A stretch of DNA of 50,001 nt from JAVDCA01 sp036491235 (GTDB lineage Bacteria > Pseudomonadota > Alphaproteobacteria > Rhizobiales > Xanthobacteraceae), in NCBI GenBank assembly GCA_036491235.1, contig DASXCK010000388.1:1-50001 (forward strand), read 5' to 3'. The number at the start of each line of letters is the position of its first letter. Position 1 is the stretch's first letter. Below are positions 16,913 through 25,442 of the stretch, piece after piece. The notes beneath the pieces were generated by a model. It searched no databases and was not told the DNA's origin. It worked only from the letters and a program-made list of their open reading frames with translations. A program made the position numbers and the translations under genes.

Positions 16913-17509
16913 TCAATTGACCTTGGCTGTGCGCCGGCTGTTTTGCCTTCTTGGGTTTCGTTCCTCTGAAAGCGCCGCGAGCACACGGTCGATTGCCGGG
17001 CGATTCCAGTCGAGGTCGCCCTGAATGAAGAATCTCGGTGTTAGATTGCGGTCGAGCCCGAATGTTGTCGGCAGTGCGTCGGCACCCCAGGCTTTCGCGA
17101 CGGCGCCGTCGCGATCGAGCGCGACGGAGAACGTGACGGGCAGGGCCGCGAAGAATCGCTTTAGCCGAATGTCTACTTCCGCGACATCAATGCCGATTAT
17201 CGTAAATTGATCTTGCGGTAGCCGTTTTGAAAGCTGCTCCAGGGAGATGATCTCCTGGCGGCAGGGCTCGCACCAGGTCGCAAAGAAATGAACAAGCACG
17301 ACGCGATCCGATCGATCCGAGAGCTTCTCGGCTTCGCCGTCAATCCGATCGAGCGAAAACAGCGGTTTCGAACCACCACTCCAAATTTGTAAGCCGGAAT
17401 CCAGCAGTGCGTCGGCGCGAGCCGCGTTCAGCGACAGAGCAAAGCAAGCGACGGACATGAAACCAGCCGGCAGCAGCCCGCCGCCCGCGCCTCTAGCCGG
17501 CGACGACAT
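16913..17509 (-). CDS. TlpA-like exported thioredoxin-fold protein
   Basis: A 198-residue product with an N-terminal hydrophobic signal (LLPAGFMSVACFALSLNAARA) and a thioredoxin fold with active site W79-C80-E-P-C83 in VHFFATWCEPCRQE. The cis-Pro region is ADALPTTFGLD. TlpA/ResA-like proteins reduce periplasmic disulfides, for example in cytochrome c or copper-site assembly. The ATG at 17509 has GGAG upstream and lies inside the end of fdhD (17-base overlap), indicating translational coupling. The Arg-rich C-terminus is unusual for the family. Why it is coupled to fdhD is not clear; in standard fds operons fdsD would be here. Confidence 0.87.
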   Translation of the reverse strand: MSSPARGAGGGLLPAGFMSVACFALSLNAARADALLDSGLQIWSGGSKPLFSLDRIDGEAEKLSDRSDRVVLVHFFATWCEPCRQEIISLEQLSKRLPQDQFTIIGIDVAEVDIRLKRFFAALPVTFSVALDRDGAVAKAWGADALPTTFGLDRNLTPRFFIQGDLDWNRPAIDRVLAALSEERNPRRQNSRRTAKVN

Positions 17510-18320
17510 GGAGACTCCGGTCCTGCTTGATACGTTGGGGATGGGTGAAAATCTCAAAGCCATCGCTGCGGGCGACGGCGATCAGGGTTAGACCGGCGCT
17601 TTCGGCGACGCGCACCGCCAACGCGGTCGGCGCTGAAATGGCCACGATGACGGGAACGCCGATCGCGGCGGCCTTCTGCACCATCTCGATCGATAGCCGG
17701 CTGCTGACGATACAGAAGCCATCATTGGATTTTTCACCGGCGCGGACGAGCGCGCCGGCGAGCTTGTCGAGCGCGTTATGGCGGCCGACGTCTTCACGCA
17801 ACGCGACCACGCCTTTACCGGGGTGGAAAAACGCGGCGGCATGAACCGCGCGAGTCGAGTGATTGATGGTCTGCTTGACGTTCAGCGCATCGAGCGCCGT
17901 CATGATGTCTTTCGGCGCAAAGGCGATCTCGTCGCTCACGGTGGATGGCGTGCGCATGGCCTCGGTGAGCGACTCGATGCCGCAGAGACCGCAGCCGGTG
18001 GGGCCGGCGAGATAGCGACGGCGGTCGCGGAACGCGGTGGCATGCGGTTCGGTGAGCCGCATCTGCAACTCGACGCCGATGTCCTGCTCGATGATTTCAA
18101 GCCGCTCGATTTCGGCCGGGGACTTGATGATCCCCTCGGTCAGGCTGAAACCGTATGCGAAATCCTCGAGATCCTGCGGCGTCGCCATCATCACGGCGTA
18201 AGACGAGCCGTTATAGGTGAAAGCGATGGCGACCTCTTCCGGAATAGTACGTTCGCCACCGGTGAGCCCCTCGGCCCGCCACGCTTGGCGTTCGACACGA
18301 CGAACCGGAGCGAGCACCAT
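17493..18320 (-). CDS. fdhD: Formate dehydrogenase sulfurtransferase FdhD
   Basis: FdhD moves sulfur from the IscS desulfurase to the bis-MGD cofactor of formate dehydrogenases, which is needed for activity of both Sec and Cys enzymes. The 275-residue protein has the conserved CxxC at C110/C113 (GPTGCGLCGIESL), plus VALREDVGRHNALDKLAG, VSSRLSIEMVQKAA and APTALAVRVAE. The ATG at 18320 shares one base with the stop of the fdsG'-'fdsA fragment (TAATG), the coupling expected if it once followed fdsA as fdsC. A longer open frame to 18389 is not needed. It overlaps the TlpA-like gene by 17 bases. Confidence 0.95.
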   Translation of the reverse strand: MVLAPVRRVERQAWRAEGLTGGERTIPEEVAIAFTYNGSSYAVMMATPQDLEDFAYGFSLTEGIIKSPAEIERLEIIEQDIGVELQMRLTEPHATAFRDRRRYLAGPTGCGLCGIESLTEAMRTPSTVSDEIAFAPKDIMTALDALNVKQTINHSTRAVHAAAFFHPGKGVVALREDVGRHNALDKLAGALVRAGEKSNDGFCIVSSRLSIEMVQKAAAIGVPVIVAISAPTALAVRVAESAGLTLIAVARSDGFEIFTHPQRIKQDRSLHVVAG

Positions 18321-18685
18321 TACGCCGTCGCCTCCGCCGGGGCGATCTGACGACTCCTGCGGCGAAGGTCCGCATAATCGCCCTGCCACTTGGTCGGCCC
18401 GTTGGACGGCGAGATCTGCACCACAGTGTGCTGGTATGCGCGGCGACGTTTCAACACATGCCCGGCGGGCTCGGCACGGAAGTCGTGATAAAATGTCACC
18501 ACGCCGTGAAATTCGGCGCGCGGCAGATACAATATGTCGGCGATGATCGGCTCGGCCTCACGGTCGATGTAACCGAACTCCTCCTGCAGAGCGTGGAGGA
18601 TCGGCAAAAACGCACCCGGCATCTCCTGTTTTTCGGCGATGATGGTGCGCGCGATTTCGGCATTGCAAGGCGCGTGCGAGGCCAC
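18320..18685 (-). pseudogene. Deletion fusion of fdsG 5' part with fdsA 3' end
   Basis: This 121-codon frame (GTG 18685) is not one natural protein. Residues 1 to about 77 match the N-terminal half of the formate dehydrogenase gamma subunit FdsG (PGAFLPILHALQEEFGYID ... ILYLPRAEFHGVVTFYHDF ... AGHVLK). It breaks off just before the first [2Fe-2S] cysteine, so all cluster ligands are missing. The last 38 or so residues (VVQISPSNGPTKWQGDYADL ... SRQIAP) look like the C-terminal tail of the alpha subunit FdsA. fdsA is normally followed by fdhD, as here. The simplest reading is an in-frame deletion that removed the rest of fdsG, all of fdsB and nearly all of fdsA, keeping the operon promoter and the coupling into fdhD. 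The FdsA assignment of the tail is from memory. Confidence 0.75.
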
Positions 18686-18872
18686 AACGTTCTTCCCGCT
18701 TCCGGCGGCTTAGTTATGCATCGTTGATATATGTTGCCGGAAGCTTCTTCGAAATATGATACCGGCTGTCGCCGCGTACACTCAATATGATATAATTTGC
18801 ATAAGTGGGTTTAACCTGCCCACGCTTGATTTTTGACTGTCTGGAAGGCCGGCCACCCTGCCTGAGAAGTCG
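18686..18872. promoter_or_regulatory. Old fds divergent control region with repeated AT-rich motifs
   Basis: The region between the fdsG fragment and the HTH fragment is AT-rich. The direct repeat AATATGATA occurs at 18753-18761 and 18784-18792, 31 bases apart (three helical turns). TTATGCAT is at 18714-18721 and its inverse TTGCATAA at 18797-18804. This is a plausible operator set for the divergent regulator; the TTATGCA core is shared with the region upstream of the Sec formate dehydrogenase. Confidence 0.5.
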
Positions 18873-19025
18873 ATGGACCTGGAACTCTTTGCGCTGCTCG
18901 ACGGGATCAAGAGCAGCGGCAAGCCGACCGCGGCGACCCAGCGGGTGCGCATGCCCTGTTGCCAGGCCTGGGGCCTCATCAACACCTGGTCGGAGCGGTT
19001 GGGGCCCCTTCGCACAACTGTCATG
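18873..19025 (+). pseudogene. Truncated ModE-like winged-helix regulator
   Basis: About 48 codons from the ATG at 18873 read as the DNA-binding head of a ModE/LysR-like regulator: DLELFALLDGIKSSGKPTAA ... CQAWGLINTWSERLG, where the QAWGLI-W pattern is typical of ModE-type recognition helices (compare the RHAWGLL type). After SERLGPL the family similarity ends abruptly and the frame runs on without meaning. The gene is divergent from the fdsG fragment, the usual place for a formate dehydrogenase regulator. It appears to be a second scar of the same rearrangement. Confidence 0.6.
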
Positions 19026-19074
19026 GTCGATCGCGATAACCCGGGGTCAGGTCACCGGGGCCACGCCATTGCGG

Positions 19075-19770
19075 ATGCCACGTTTGCAGCCGAGCCGTGT
19101 CATCACTCTGCTCATCATACCGGCGCTGATCGCCGGTGCGATGTTCGGGATGGACCACGCCTGTGCGGCGAACGCGTCGTTGGGACCGCCGATGTGGGGC
19201 GAAGACCACGATCCCGCGATGCGGCTCGAGACACGTCCTTCAGTCGAGCCAACGCGGGTTCCCGCACCGCCGTTGACGCCCGCACCCCTGCCCGCACCCG
19301 CGGCGCCGTCCACGCCCGGCGCACGGTCCGTCCCTGCAAGCCCGGCGGCGCATGGCAACCCGCTTTGGGCGGTGCCGCTGCGCCTGCTGCATAATACCCG
19401 CGAGCGGCCGCTCTTCTCGTCGTCGCGGCGTCCGCCGCCGCCCACGCCGGCCAAGCCGGCGGCCGTTGCGGTCGCGGCGCCCCCGCCACCACCGGCAAAA
19501 CCGTCGCAGCCCGACCTCAAGCTCGTCGGAACCATCGTCGGCGATCGCGAAAGCATCGGCGTGTTCGTCGAGGACGGCACCGCCCAGCTACTTCGGCTGC
19601 GCACCGGCGAAGGACACCAGGGCTGGGTCCTGCGCGACGTCGAGCTTCGCCAGGTCACGCTGGTGAACGCCACCACCCGCGCGGTCCTTGCCCTGCCCGC
19701 CACCGGCAGCGATTTGCAGGCCGCGATACCGTCGCCCTACGCGCGCGGCACCCGCCGCGTGCATTATTGA
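19075..19770 (+). CDS. Type II secretion GspC/GspN-like protein
   Basis: A 231-residue product: short N-terminus, one membrane span (ITLLIIPALIAGAMFGMDHA), a long Pro/Ala-rich linker containing RPLFSSSRRPPPP, and a C-terminal domain LKLVGTIVGDRESIGVFVED ... VLRDVELRQVTLVNATTRAVLAL. The RPLF-SxSRRPP motif plus this small beta domain is the arrangement of GspC-type homology-region proteins of the type II secretion inner-membrane platform; rhizobial versions are often called GspN. The ATG at 19075 is chosen by content; no good ribosome site precedes it. No other gsp gene is nearby, so it may be an orphan left after rearrangement. Confidence 0.65.
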   Translation: MPRLQPSRVITLLIIPALIAGAMFGMDHACAANASLGPPMWGEDHDPAMRLETRPSVEPTRVPAPPLTPAPLPAPAAPSTPGARSVPASPAAHGNPLWAVPLRLLHNTRERPLFSSSRRPPPPTPAKPAAVAVAAPPPPPAKPSQPDLKLVGTIVGDRESIGVFVEDGTAQLLRLRTGEGHQGWVLRDVELRQVTLVNATTRAVLALPATGSDLQAAIPSPYARGTRRVHY

Positions 19771-19961
19771 GCGACGCTGCCGTTCGCATCTGAACAGCCG
19801 CTGCGGCATCGATCTTCCCGCCGGTACCTGCGAATACGTGCAAGCGTGCGCCCGCCATCCACAACGGCAGGCGCTTTCGTCGAACCGTCATGTTGCATTC
19901 CTAAGATCGTCCCCCGCGCCCGCCACCCGGCGGGTCCTGCTTTGCGATCGCACGAGGCCGC

Positions 19962-20753
19962 ATGTATTTTTTCTTCCCGCGCCGTTTCGCCCGATTCCTC
20001 GGCATGTCGCTGCTCATGCTCGGCACGGCGGCCGCGGCCGCCGGCCCGTACGACGACGGCGTGGCACGCTATCGCGGCATCCTGATCGCCGATATCGGCG
20101 ACGCGCTCGCGGGCGCCCGCCGGCTGCACGAGCGGGTCGCGGCCGGCGATGCGGCCGGCGCAAAGACGGCGTGGCTCGCGGCGCGCGCCGGCTGGGAGCG
20201 CTCCGAGGTCTTTACCAGCGGCTTCGTGCCCGCGCTCGATCGCGACATCGACGCCTGGCCGGATGCCAGCAAGGGCTTTCATGCGATCGAGGCCAAGCTG
20301 TTCGGCGCCGGCCGCACCGACATGGCGGACGAAACAAAAGCCCTCGTCGACAATCTCGATGCGCTCAACACGAGCCTGCGCGACATGGCGCTCACGCCGC
20401 AGGGCCTGCTCAACGGCATCGTCCGCCTCGCCTACGAGGTCGGCGAGAGCAAGGTCGACGGCGGCGAGTCGCGCGTCAGCGGCACGTCACTTGCGGACAT
20501 GCGGGCCAATGTCGACGGCGTCGACGTCGCCTGGCGCACCATCTTCGCGTCGGCGCTCGCCGCCCGCGATGCGGCGCGCGATGCCGACATCCAGCGCCGC
20601 ATCGGCGCGTTGCGCACGATCGTGGCGGCGCCCGAGCTGCGTCGCATCGATCCCGATCATCTGCGCACGGCGAGCGAGGAGCTGGTGATCGCGCTGCAGA
20701 ATGCGGCGCCGGGCCTCGGCCTCAAGACGCCGTCGCTCGAGGAGAGCAATTGA
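19962..20753 (+). CDS. Imelysin-family (M75/EfeO-like) periplasmic protein
   Basis: A 263-residue product with an N-terminal signal (LGMSLLMLGTAAAAAGPYDD) and one imelysin/EfeO-type helical domain. The family GxHxxE motif is present as GFHAIEAKLFG near residue 106, with the preceding AWLAARAGWERSE block. Imelysin-like proteins bind or handle iron at the cell surface or in the periplasm. The stop overlaps the start of the diheme peroxidase gene by one base (TGATG), so they form an operon; imelysin and diheme peroxidase genes are often paired in iron-related loci (family knowledge). Confidence 0.85.
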   Translation: MYFFFPRRFARFLGMSLLMLGTAAAAAGPYDDGVARYRGILIADIGDALAGARRLHERVAAGDAAGAKTAWLAARAGWERSEVFTSGFVPALDRDIDAWPDASKGFHAIEAKLFGAGRTDMADETKALVDNLDALNTSLRDMALTPQGLLNGIVRLAYEVGESKVDGGESRVSGTSLADMRANVDGVDVAWRTIFASALAARDAARDADIQRRIGALRTIVAAPELRRIDPDHLRTASEELVIALQNAAPGLGLKTPSLEESN

Positions 20754-22126
20754 TGGGAACGCGCACACGGCGCGCGTTCGGCGCTGTACTCTGGGCGCTG
20801 GCCGCGTGCGCTCCGGCCGCCGCCTTCCCGCAGGGCGGCGGCCAGAGCGTGTTGCCCGCCGGCACCGACTTTGCCGAAGAGGCGCTGCACCGGCCGCGCG
20901 AGGTCTTCAAGTCGGAGCAGCAGGGCGGGCTCAAATCCTACCTGGTCAATCTCGGCGACCTCGCGTTCAATTCGCCGACGATTTTTGGCGGCGCCGCGCG
21001 CCAGGCCGGCATGAGCTGCGGCACCTGCCACGTCAACGGCGCCGGCAACGGCAGGCTCTTCGTTCCCGGCATGTCGACCCGTCGCGGCAACTTCGATACC
21101 ACCGGACCGCTGTTCAATCCTCCAGCCGACAACCACGTCCTCGATCCGGTGCGCATTCCGAGCCTGCGCGGTGCCCGCTTCCTCGCGCCCTACGGCCACG
21201 ACGGCCGCGTCGCCTCGCTGCGCGAGTTCGTACGCAACGTCATCGTCGGCGAGTTCGCCGGGGCCGAGCCCTCGCCCGCGATCCTCGACGCCATCGTCGC
21301 CTACATCAACGACATCGACTTCCTGCCCAATCCGCGGCTCGCCCATGACGGCAAGCTGACCGACCCAAATCCGGCCGAGCAGCGCGGCGCAGCGCTGTTC
21401 AACAAGCCGTTCCCGCATGACCCGCAACTGAGCTGCGCCGCATGTCACGTGCCGTCCGGCGCGTTCATCGATCACGCCCAGCATGACGTCGGCTCCGGCG
21501 GCATGTTCAGGACGCCGACGCTGCGCAATGCCGATTTCAACGCGCCCTACTTCCACGACGGACGCTTCGACACCTACGATCAGGTGATCGACCATTTCGA
21601 TCGCACCTACGACCTCGGCCTCACGCCCCGCGACCGCACCGACCTCGTCGCCTACCTGACCGCGATCGGCAACGGCATCCTGCCCTACGAGCCGGACAGC
21701 ATCGGCGCGCAGATGAAGGAGCTCGATGACTTCGTCAGCGTGCTCGACACCGCGATCTCGACGCACGACGTCGCCGTGGTGAAGCTCACGGTCGATACCA
21801 TCGGCCGCGAGCTGCGCGAGCTGACCGAAAAATTTCCGGATATCCGCGACCGCATCGTGCGCGGCGGGGACGCCGAACGCCGCATCGCCCGCAACTCGCT
21901 CAAGGATCTGGTGCTCAGCCTGCGGCGAATCGATCTCGCTGCCGCGGCAGGGCACTTCGACGCGGCTGCCGCCGAGCTCATGCGCTACCGCAAGCTCGCC
22001 TTTGCGGCGGTTCCGCTCGCGATGCAGACCGCGCAGCCGTGGTCGCTGTTCAATCCGGCGGTTCGCCAGGCGCATTATTCGGCGCTGCGCGACCTGCTGC
22101 AGACGGCGCATCAGCTGCCGCGCTGA
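20753..22126 (+). CDS. Diheme cytochrome c peroxidase-family protein
   Basis: A 457-residue exported protein with a signal peptide (VLWALAACAPAAA). Two c-type heme motifs stand at C89-x-x-C92-H93 (SCGTCHVNG) and C228-x-x-C231-H232 (SCAACHVPSG), the pattern of bacterial cytochrome c peroxidase/MauG relatives. The axial region PSLRGARFLAPYGHDGR precedes the second motif and FRTPTLRNADFNAPYFHDGRF follows it. A helical C-terminal extension (about residues 320-457) is longer than in classical CcpA. Ribosome site GGAGAG. It is coupled to the imelysin-like gene, suggesting a role in iron oxidation or peroxide handling in the periplasm. Confidence 0.88.
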   Translation: MGTRTRRAFGAVLWALAACAPAAAFPQGGGQSVLPAGTDFAEEALHRPREVFKSEQQGGLKSYLVNLGDLAFNSPTIFGGAARQAGMSCGTCHVNGAGNGRLFVPGMSTRRGNFDTTGPLFNPPADNHVLDPVRIPSLRGARFLAPYGHDGRVASLREFVRNVIVGEFAGAEPSPAILDAIVAYINDIDFLPNPRLAHDGKLTDPNPAEQRGAALFNKPFPHDPQLSCAACHVPSGAFIDHAQHDVGSGGMFRTPTLRNADFNAPYFHDGRFDTYDQVIDHFDRTYDLGLTPRDRTDLVAYLTAIGNGILPYEPDSIGAQMKELDDFVSVLDTAISTHDVAVVKLTVDTIGRELRELTEKFPDIRDRIVRGGDAERRIARNSLKDLVLSLRRIDLAAAAGHFDAAAAELMRYRKLAFAAVPLAMQTAQPWSLFNPAVRQAHYSALRDLLQTAHQLPR

Positions 22127-22376
22127 CGCCGCGCGATTCGGCGCACGAGCAAGATAGAAATAATCGCCGTCTTGCGCGTGCGGCGCCGAAATACTCATTC
22201 ACGTATTCAGATATACCTAATTCGAGGTTATCCACACGCGCATTATAGCCGACACTCTCAGGCTACCGCTTTTCACAAAAGCGTCGTCGAACCGCAGCGC
22301 ATTTCACACGTGGATGTCATCCGCGGCCGGTAGGGCAAACGTGTCGAGATTTTGCCGACACAAGGGAGACTCCTAG

Positions 22377-24437
22377 ATGAACGTCAAACGTGGTCGGGCG
22401 GCTTTTGCCACCGCAGCTCTGCTCAGTTCGGTATTTGCGTTTTCGGCTTTCGGTCTGATGACCGCGAGCGCCGACAACGGCAACGGCGGCGGCAATGGCC
22501 CCGGCGCCAACAGTGGTCCCGGCAATAATGGGAACAACGGGAACAAGGGCAATCCCGATGGCGCCCGGACGGCGAGCCCGATCAAGCACGTCATCGTCCT
22601 GATCGGCGAGAATCGCGGCCTCGACCACACCTTCGCGACCTACACGCCGCGGGGCCACGGCGAGAGGATCAACAACCTCCTCGCCGAGGGCATCATCAAC
22701 CGCGACGGCACCCCGGGCCGCAATTTTGCGCAGGCGCGGCAGTTCGCCGTGGCGGCGCAGCCGAAGTGGTACTTCGGCGCGCCGAACGGCGCCAAGACGG
22801 CCTACGGCAACGGCACCTCGGGCACCCTGATGCCGCAGCCCAACACCAACGGCGCGCCGTCGGCGCAGAGCACCACGGGGGCCCCGTTCGTCTCGGTTGC
22901 GGTCGCGCAGTCGACCGGCGAGACCGACATCAACAACAACGACTTCGACATCCTCACCACCGGCGCCACCGGCCTGCCGGGCGGTGTGCTCGACACCCGC
23001 GTCCCGAAAGCCGGCATGCTGCCCGGCGGCCCCTTCCTGCTGCAAGGCCCGCGGCTGACCGACGACGACTACACGGGCGACATGACGCACCGCTTCTTCC
23101 AGGCGGCGCAACAGCAGGATTGCTCGATCGCGAACGCCACCCGGGACAATCCCACCGGCTGCCTCAACGACCTCTTTCCATTCGTGATGGCTACCTACTC
23201 GGCTGGGAACCAGAGCCAGGGCAACGAGATGGGCTTCTATAATGTCGCCCAGCAGCAGGCGACGCTGCTCAAGCAGCTCGCCGATCGCTTCACCCTGAGC
23301 GACAACTTCCACCAATCGGTCCTGGGCGGCACGGCGGCGAACCACGTCATGCTCGGCTACGCCGACATGGTGTATTTCAGCGACGGCCACGGCAATCCGG
23401 TGACCCCACCCGCCGGCACGATCGCCAATCCGAACCCGAAGGCCAACACCATCAACCAGTACACGGTCGACGGCAACTTCACCGCATGCGCCGACGTCAC
23501 CCAGCCGGGCATCGCGCCGATCGTGCAGTATCTCGGCCAGCTCCCGTATCGACCGCAGCCGAATTGCCAGCCGAGCCATTTCTACATGGTCAACAACGTC
23601 AACCCGGGCTTTTTGCCGAACGGCGCTTCCGCCGGCGGAGCCGCGGGCAACAGCGTTCCGCCGCAGACGGTTCGCAGCATCGGCGACGCGCTCAACGACA
23701 AGAACATCAGCTGGGCCTTCTACGGCGGCGCCTACAATGATGCCGTCGTGCTGTCCAACGCGGCGGTCGCCGCCAACGCGGCCAACCCGAACCTGACGGC
23801 GGCAGCACTCGCCGATCCGGCCCACGCGCTCGGCGTCGCCTACTGCCAGATCTGCAATCCGTTCGAGTACTCGGCGTCGATCATGGGCAACACGGCGCAG
23901 CGCACGACGCACATCAAGGACACGGTGGACCTCATCGCGGCGATCAAGAACAACCAGCTGCCGGCGGTCGCGTTCGGCAAGCCCGACGGCCTGCTCGACG
24001 GCCATCCGCAGAGCTCGAAGATCGACCTGTTCGAGGCCTACGTGCAGCACCTGCTCGACGCCCTCGATGCCAACCCGAAGCTCAAGTCCGAGACCGCGGT
24101 GCTGATCACGTGGGACGAGGCCGGCGGCTATTGGGACTCCGGGTTCGTCCAGCCGCTCGACTTCTTCGGCGACGGCCCGCGCATCCCGCTCCTCATCCTG
24201 TCGCCCTACTCGACCGGCGGCAAGATCAACCATAGCTACGCCGATCACGTCTCGATCGCGAAGTTCATCGAGCGCAACTGGGGCCTCGCTCCGCTGACCA
24301 ATCGCAGCCGCGACAACCTGCCGAACCCGAAGGCCCACGGCGACAATCCCTATGTGCCGGTCAACATGCCGGCACTCGACGATTTGTTCGACGCCTTCGA
24401 CTTCGGCAAGGCGGTGGACCAGCGGTTCACGGAGTAA
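22377..24437 (+). CDS. Exported phosphoesterase / phospholipase C-like protein (AcpA superfamily)
   Basis: A 686-residue secreted protein. After the signal peptide (cleavage near ASA-DN, residue 32) comes a Gly/Asn-rich linker, then the phosphoesterase family start IKHVIVLIGENRGLDHTFATY, in which E and N of the GENR/HTF segment are metal or substrate ligands. Later blocks are NFHQSVLGGTAANHVML, ISWAFYGGAYND, AVLITWDEAGGYWDSGF (Asp/Glu ligands), GDGPRIPLLILSPY and NHSYADHVSIAKFIERNW. The family includes acid phosphatase AcpA and bacterial phospholipase C. ATG at 22377 with GGGAGA upstream. The 250 bases before it are AT-rich, without a gene. The substrate is not known. Confidence 0.9.
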   Translation: MNVKRGRAAFATAALLSSVFAFSAFGLMTASADNGNGGGNGPGANSGPGNNGNNGNKGNPDGARTASPIKHVIVLIGENRGLDHTFATYTPRGHGERINNLLAEGIINRDGTPGRNFAQARQFAVAAQPKWYFGAPNGAKTAYGNGTSGTLMPQPNTNGAPSAQSTTGAPFVSVAVAQSTGETDINNNDFDILTTGATGLPGGVLDTRVPKAGMLPGGPFLLQGPRLTDDDYTGDMTHRFFQAAQQQDCSIANATRDNPTGCLNDLFPFVMATYSAGNQSQGNEMGFYNVAQQQATLLKQLADRFTLSDNFHQSVLGGTAANHVMLGYADMVYFSDGHGNPVTPPAGTIANPNPKANTINQYTVDGNFTACADVTQPGIAPIVQYLGQLPYRPQPNCQPSHFYMVNNVNPGFLPNGASAGGAAGNSVPPQTVRSIGDALNDKNISWAFYGGAYNDAVVLSNAAVAANAANPNLTAAALADPAHALGVAYCQICNPFEYSASIMGNTAQRTTHIKDTVDLIAAIKNNQLPAVAFGKPDGLLDGHPQSSKIDLFEAYVQHLLDALDANPKLKSETAVLITWDEAGGYWDSGFVQPLDFFGDGPRIPLLILSPYSTGGKINHSYADHVSIAKFIERNWGLAPLTNRSRDNLPNPKAHGDNPYVPVNMPALDDLFDAFDFGKAVDQRFTE

Positions 24438-24608
24438 GGGGACCCTTGTTTGGCGCATGTTCTTATCGGCGAACCTGCTTCCACTTCGCCGGAACATGCG
24501 CTCGTGGGATGTCGCAAGACATCCCGCAGGACGGAACGCTCACTGTCGGCGTCGACCGGGTTCGCCCGCTCGACGCCGATCTTTGCCAACAGCCGCGCCC
24601 ACGTGACA

Positions 24609-25295
24609 ATGACTCGGATTCGACGAACATTGGCCCGCCGGCTCATGGTCGCCGCCGCGATCGGCCTCACGGCCGGCACGGCGCTCGTCGATTCTGCGGC
24701 GGCGCAGGAATTCTCCGCCACGCTGGTCACCAGCGGCACCGAAGGCATGGCGACCGGCGCGCCCGGCCGCATCAACGTCGCGGACGGCAAGGTGCGGATC
24801 CAGACGCCCGAGCTCGTCACCGGCTTCTTCCTGGTCGATGTCGGCGCCGATACGGCTTATTTCGTGCGGCCGACGCTGCACACCTACATGGAGGCCAGGC
24901 AGTCGAGCGTGCTCGCCCAGGTCTTCGTGCCGCTCGACCCCGACGATCCGTGCGCCCGCTGGCAGGCGATGGCCAAGCTGTCCGGCGCCGCCGCCAACGG
25001 CAAAGCGTGGCAGTGCCAACGCACCGGCGAGGCGACCGTCGACGGACATCCGGCCACGACCTGGCGCGCGGTCTCGCCGCAGCAGCGCACTTATGCGGTG
25101 TGGATCGACCGCACGCTGAAATTCCCGCTGCGCATCACGACCAACCTTGGCTCGAGCTTCAGCCTGACCGGGATCGTCCAGTCCCCGCAGCCTACCTCGC
25201 TGTTCCGCCTTCCTCCCACCTTCAAGAAATTCGATCCGCAGGGCCTGATCGACCGCATCAAGCAGAGCGACGTCTGGGTCGAGCCAGTGCATTAG
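24609..25295 (+). CDS. Exported hypothetical protein
   Basis: A 228-residue product with a Tat/Sec-like signal (RRTLARRLMVAAAIGLTAGTALVDSAAAQ). The mature part (SATLVTSGTEGMATGAPGRINVADGKVRIQTPELVTGFFLVDVGADTAYFVRPTLHTYME, in shorter blocks) is beta-rich and ends in LFRLPPTFKKFDPQGLIDRIKQSDVWVEP. The pattern of a scaffold that reports a substance in a periplasmic beta-half-barrel, as in DUF4412/LolA-like proteins, is possible but not certain. ATG 24609 is chosen because the signal peptide begins there. It follows the phosphoesterase gene by 171 bases on the same strand. Confidence 0.72.
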   Translation: MTRIRRTLARRLMVAAAIGLTAGTALVDSAAAQEFSATLVTSGTEGMATGAPGRINVADGKVRIQTPELVTGFFLVDVGADTAYFVRPTLHTYMEARQSSVLAQVFVPLDPDDPCARWQAMAKLSGAAANGKAWQCQRTGEATVDGHPATTWRAVSPQQRTYAVWIDRTLKFPLRITTNLGSSFSLTGIVQSPQPTSLFRLPPTFKKFDPQGLIDRIKQSDVWVEPVH

Positions 25296-25442
25296 GCGGT
25301 TCGAGGCCGCGGATGGAGGACGTATCCGGTCCGCACTCGCGCATACGCGTCGTGAGGACAAAAATATTTAGGCCATGGAGGTGTTGCAACCTTTGGGCGC
25401 GGCGGTCACACTCGATGGCGCCTACAACAAGGGGGGTGAAAA

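Noticed and set aside
18805..19074. N-terminal extension of the GspC/N-like frame
   Set aside because: These 90 codons are Arg/Ser/Pro-rich and lie over the HTH remnant in another frame; the protein's own membrane span begins after 19075.
19688..22126. An 812-codon plus-strand frame covering the imelysin and peroxidase genes
   Set aside because: Only its last 457 codons (from 20753) are a real gene; the front part is out of frame with the imelysin gene at 19962-20753.
22317..24497. A 726-codon minus-strand open frame
   Set aside because: Antisense shadow of the phosphoesterase gene, which has a signal peptide and clear motifs.
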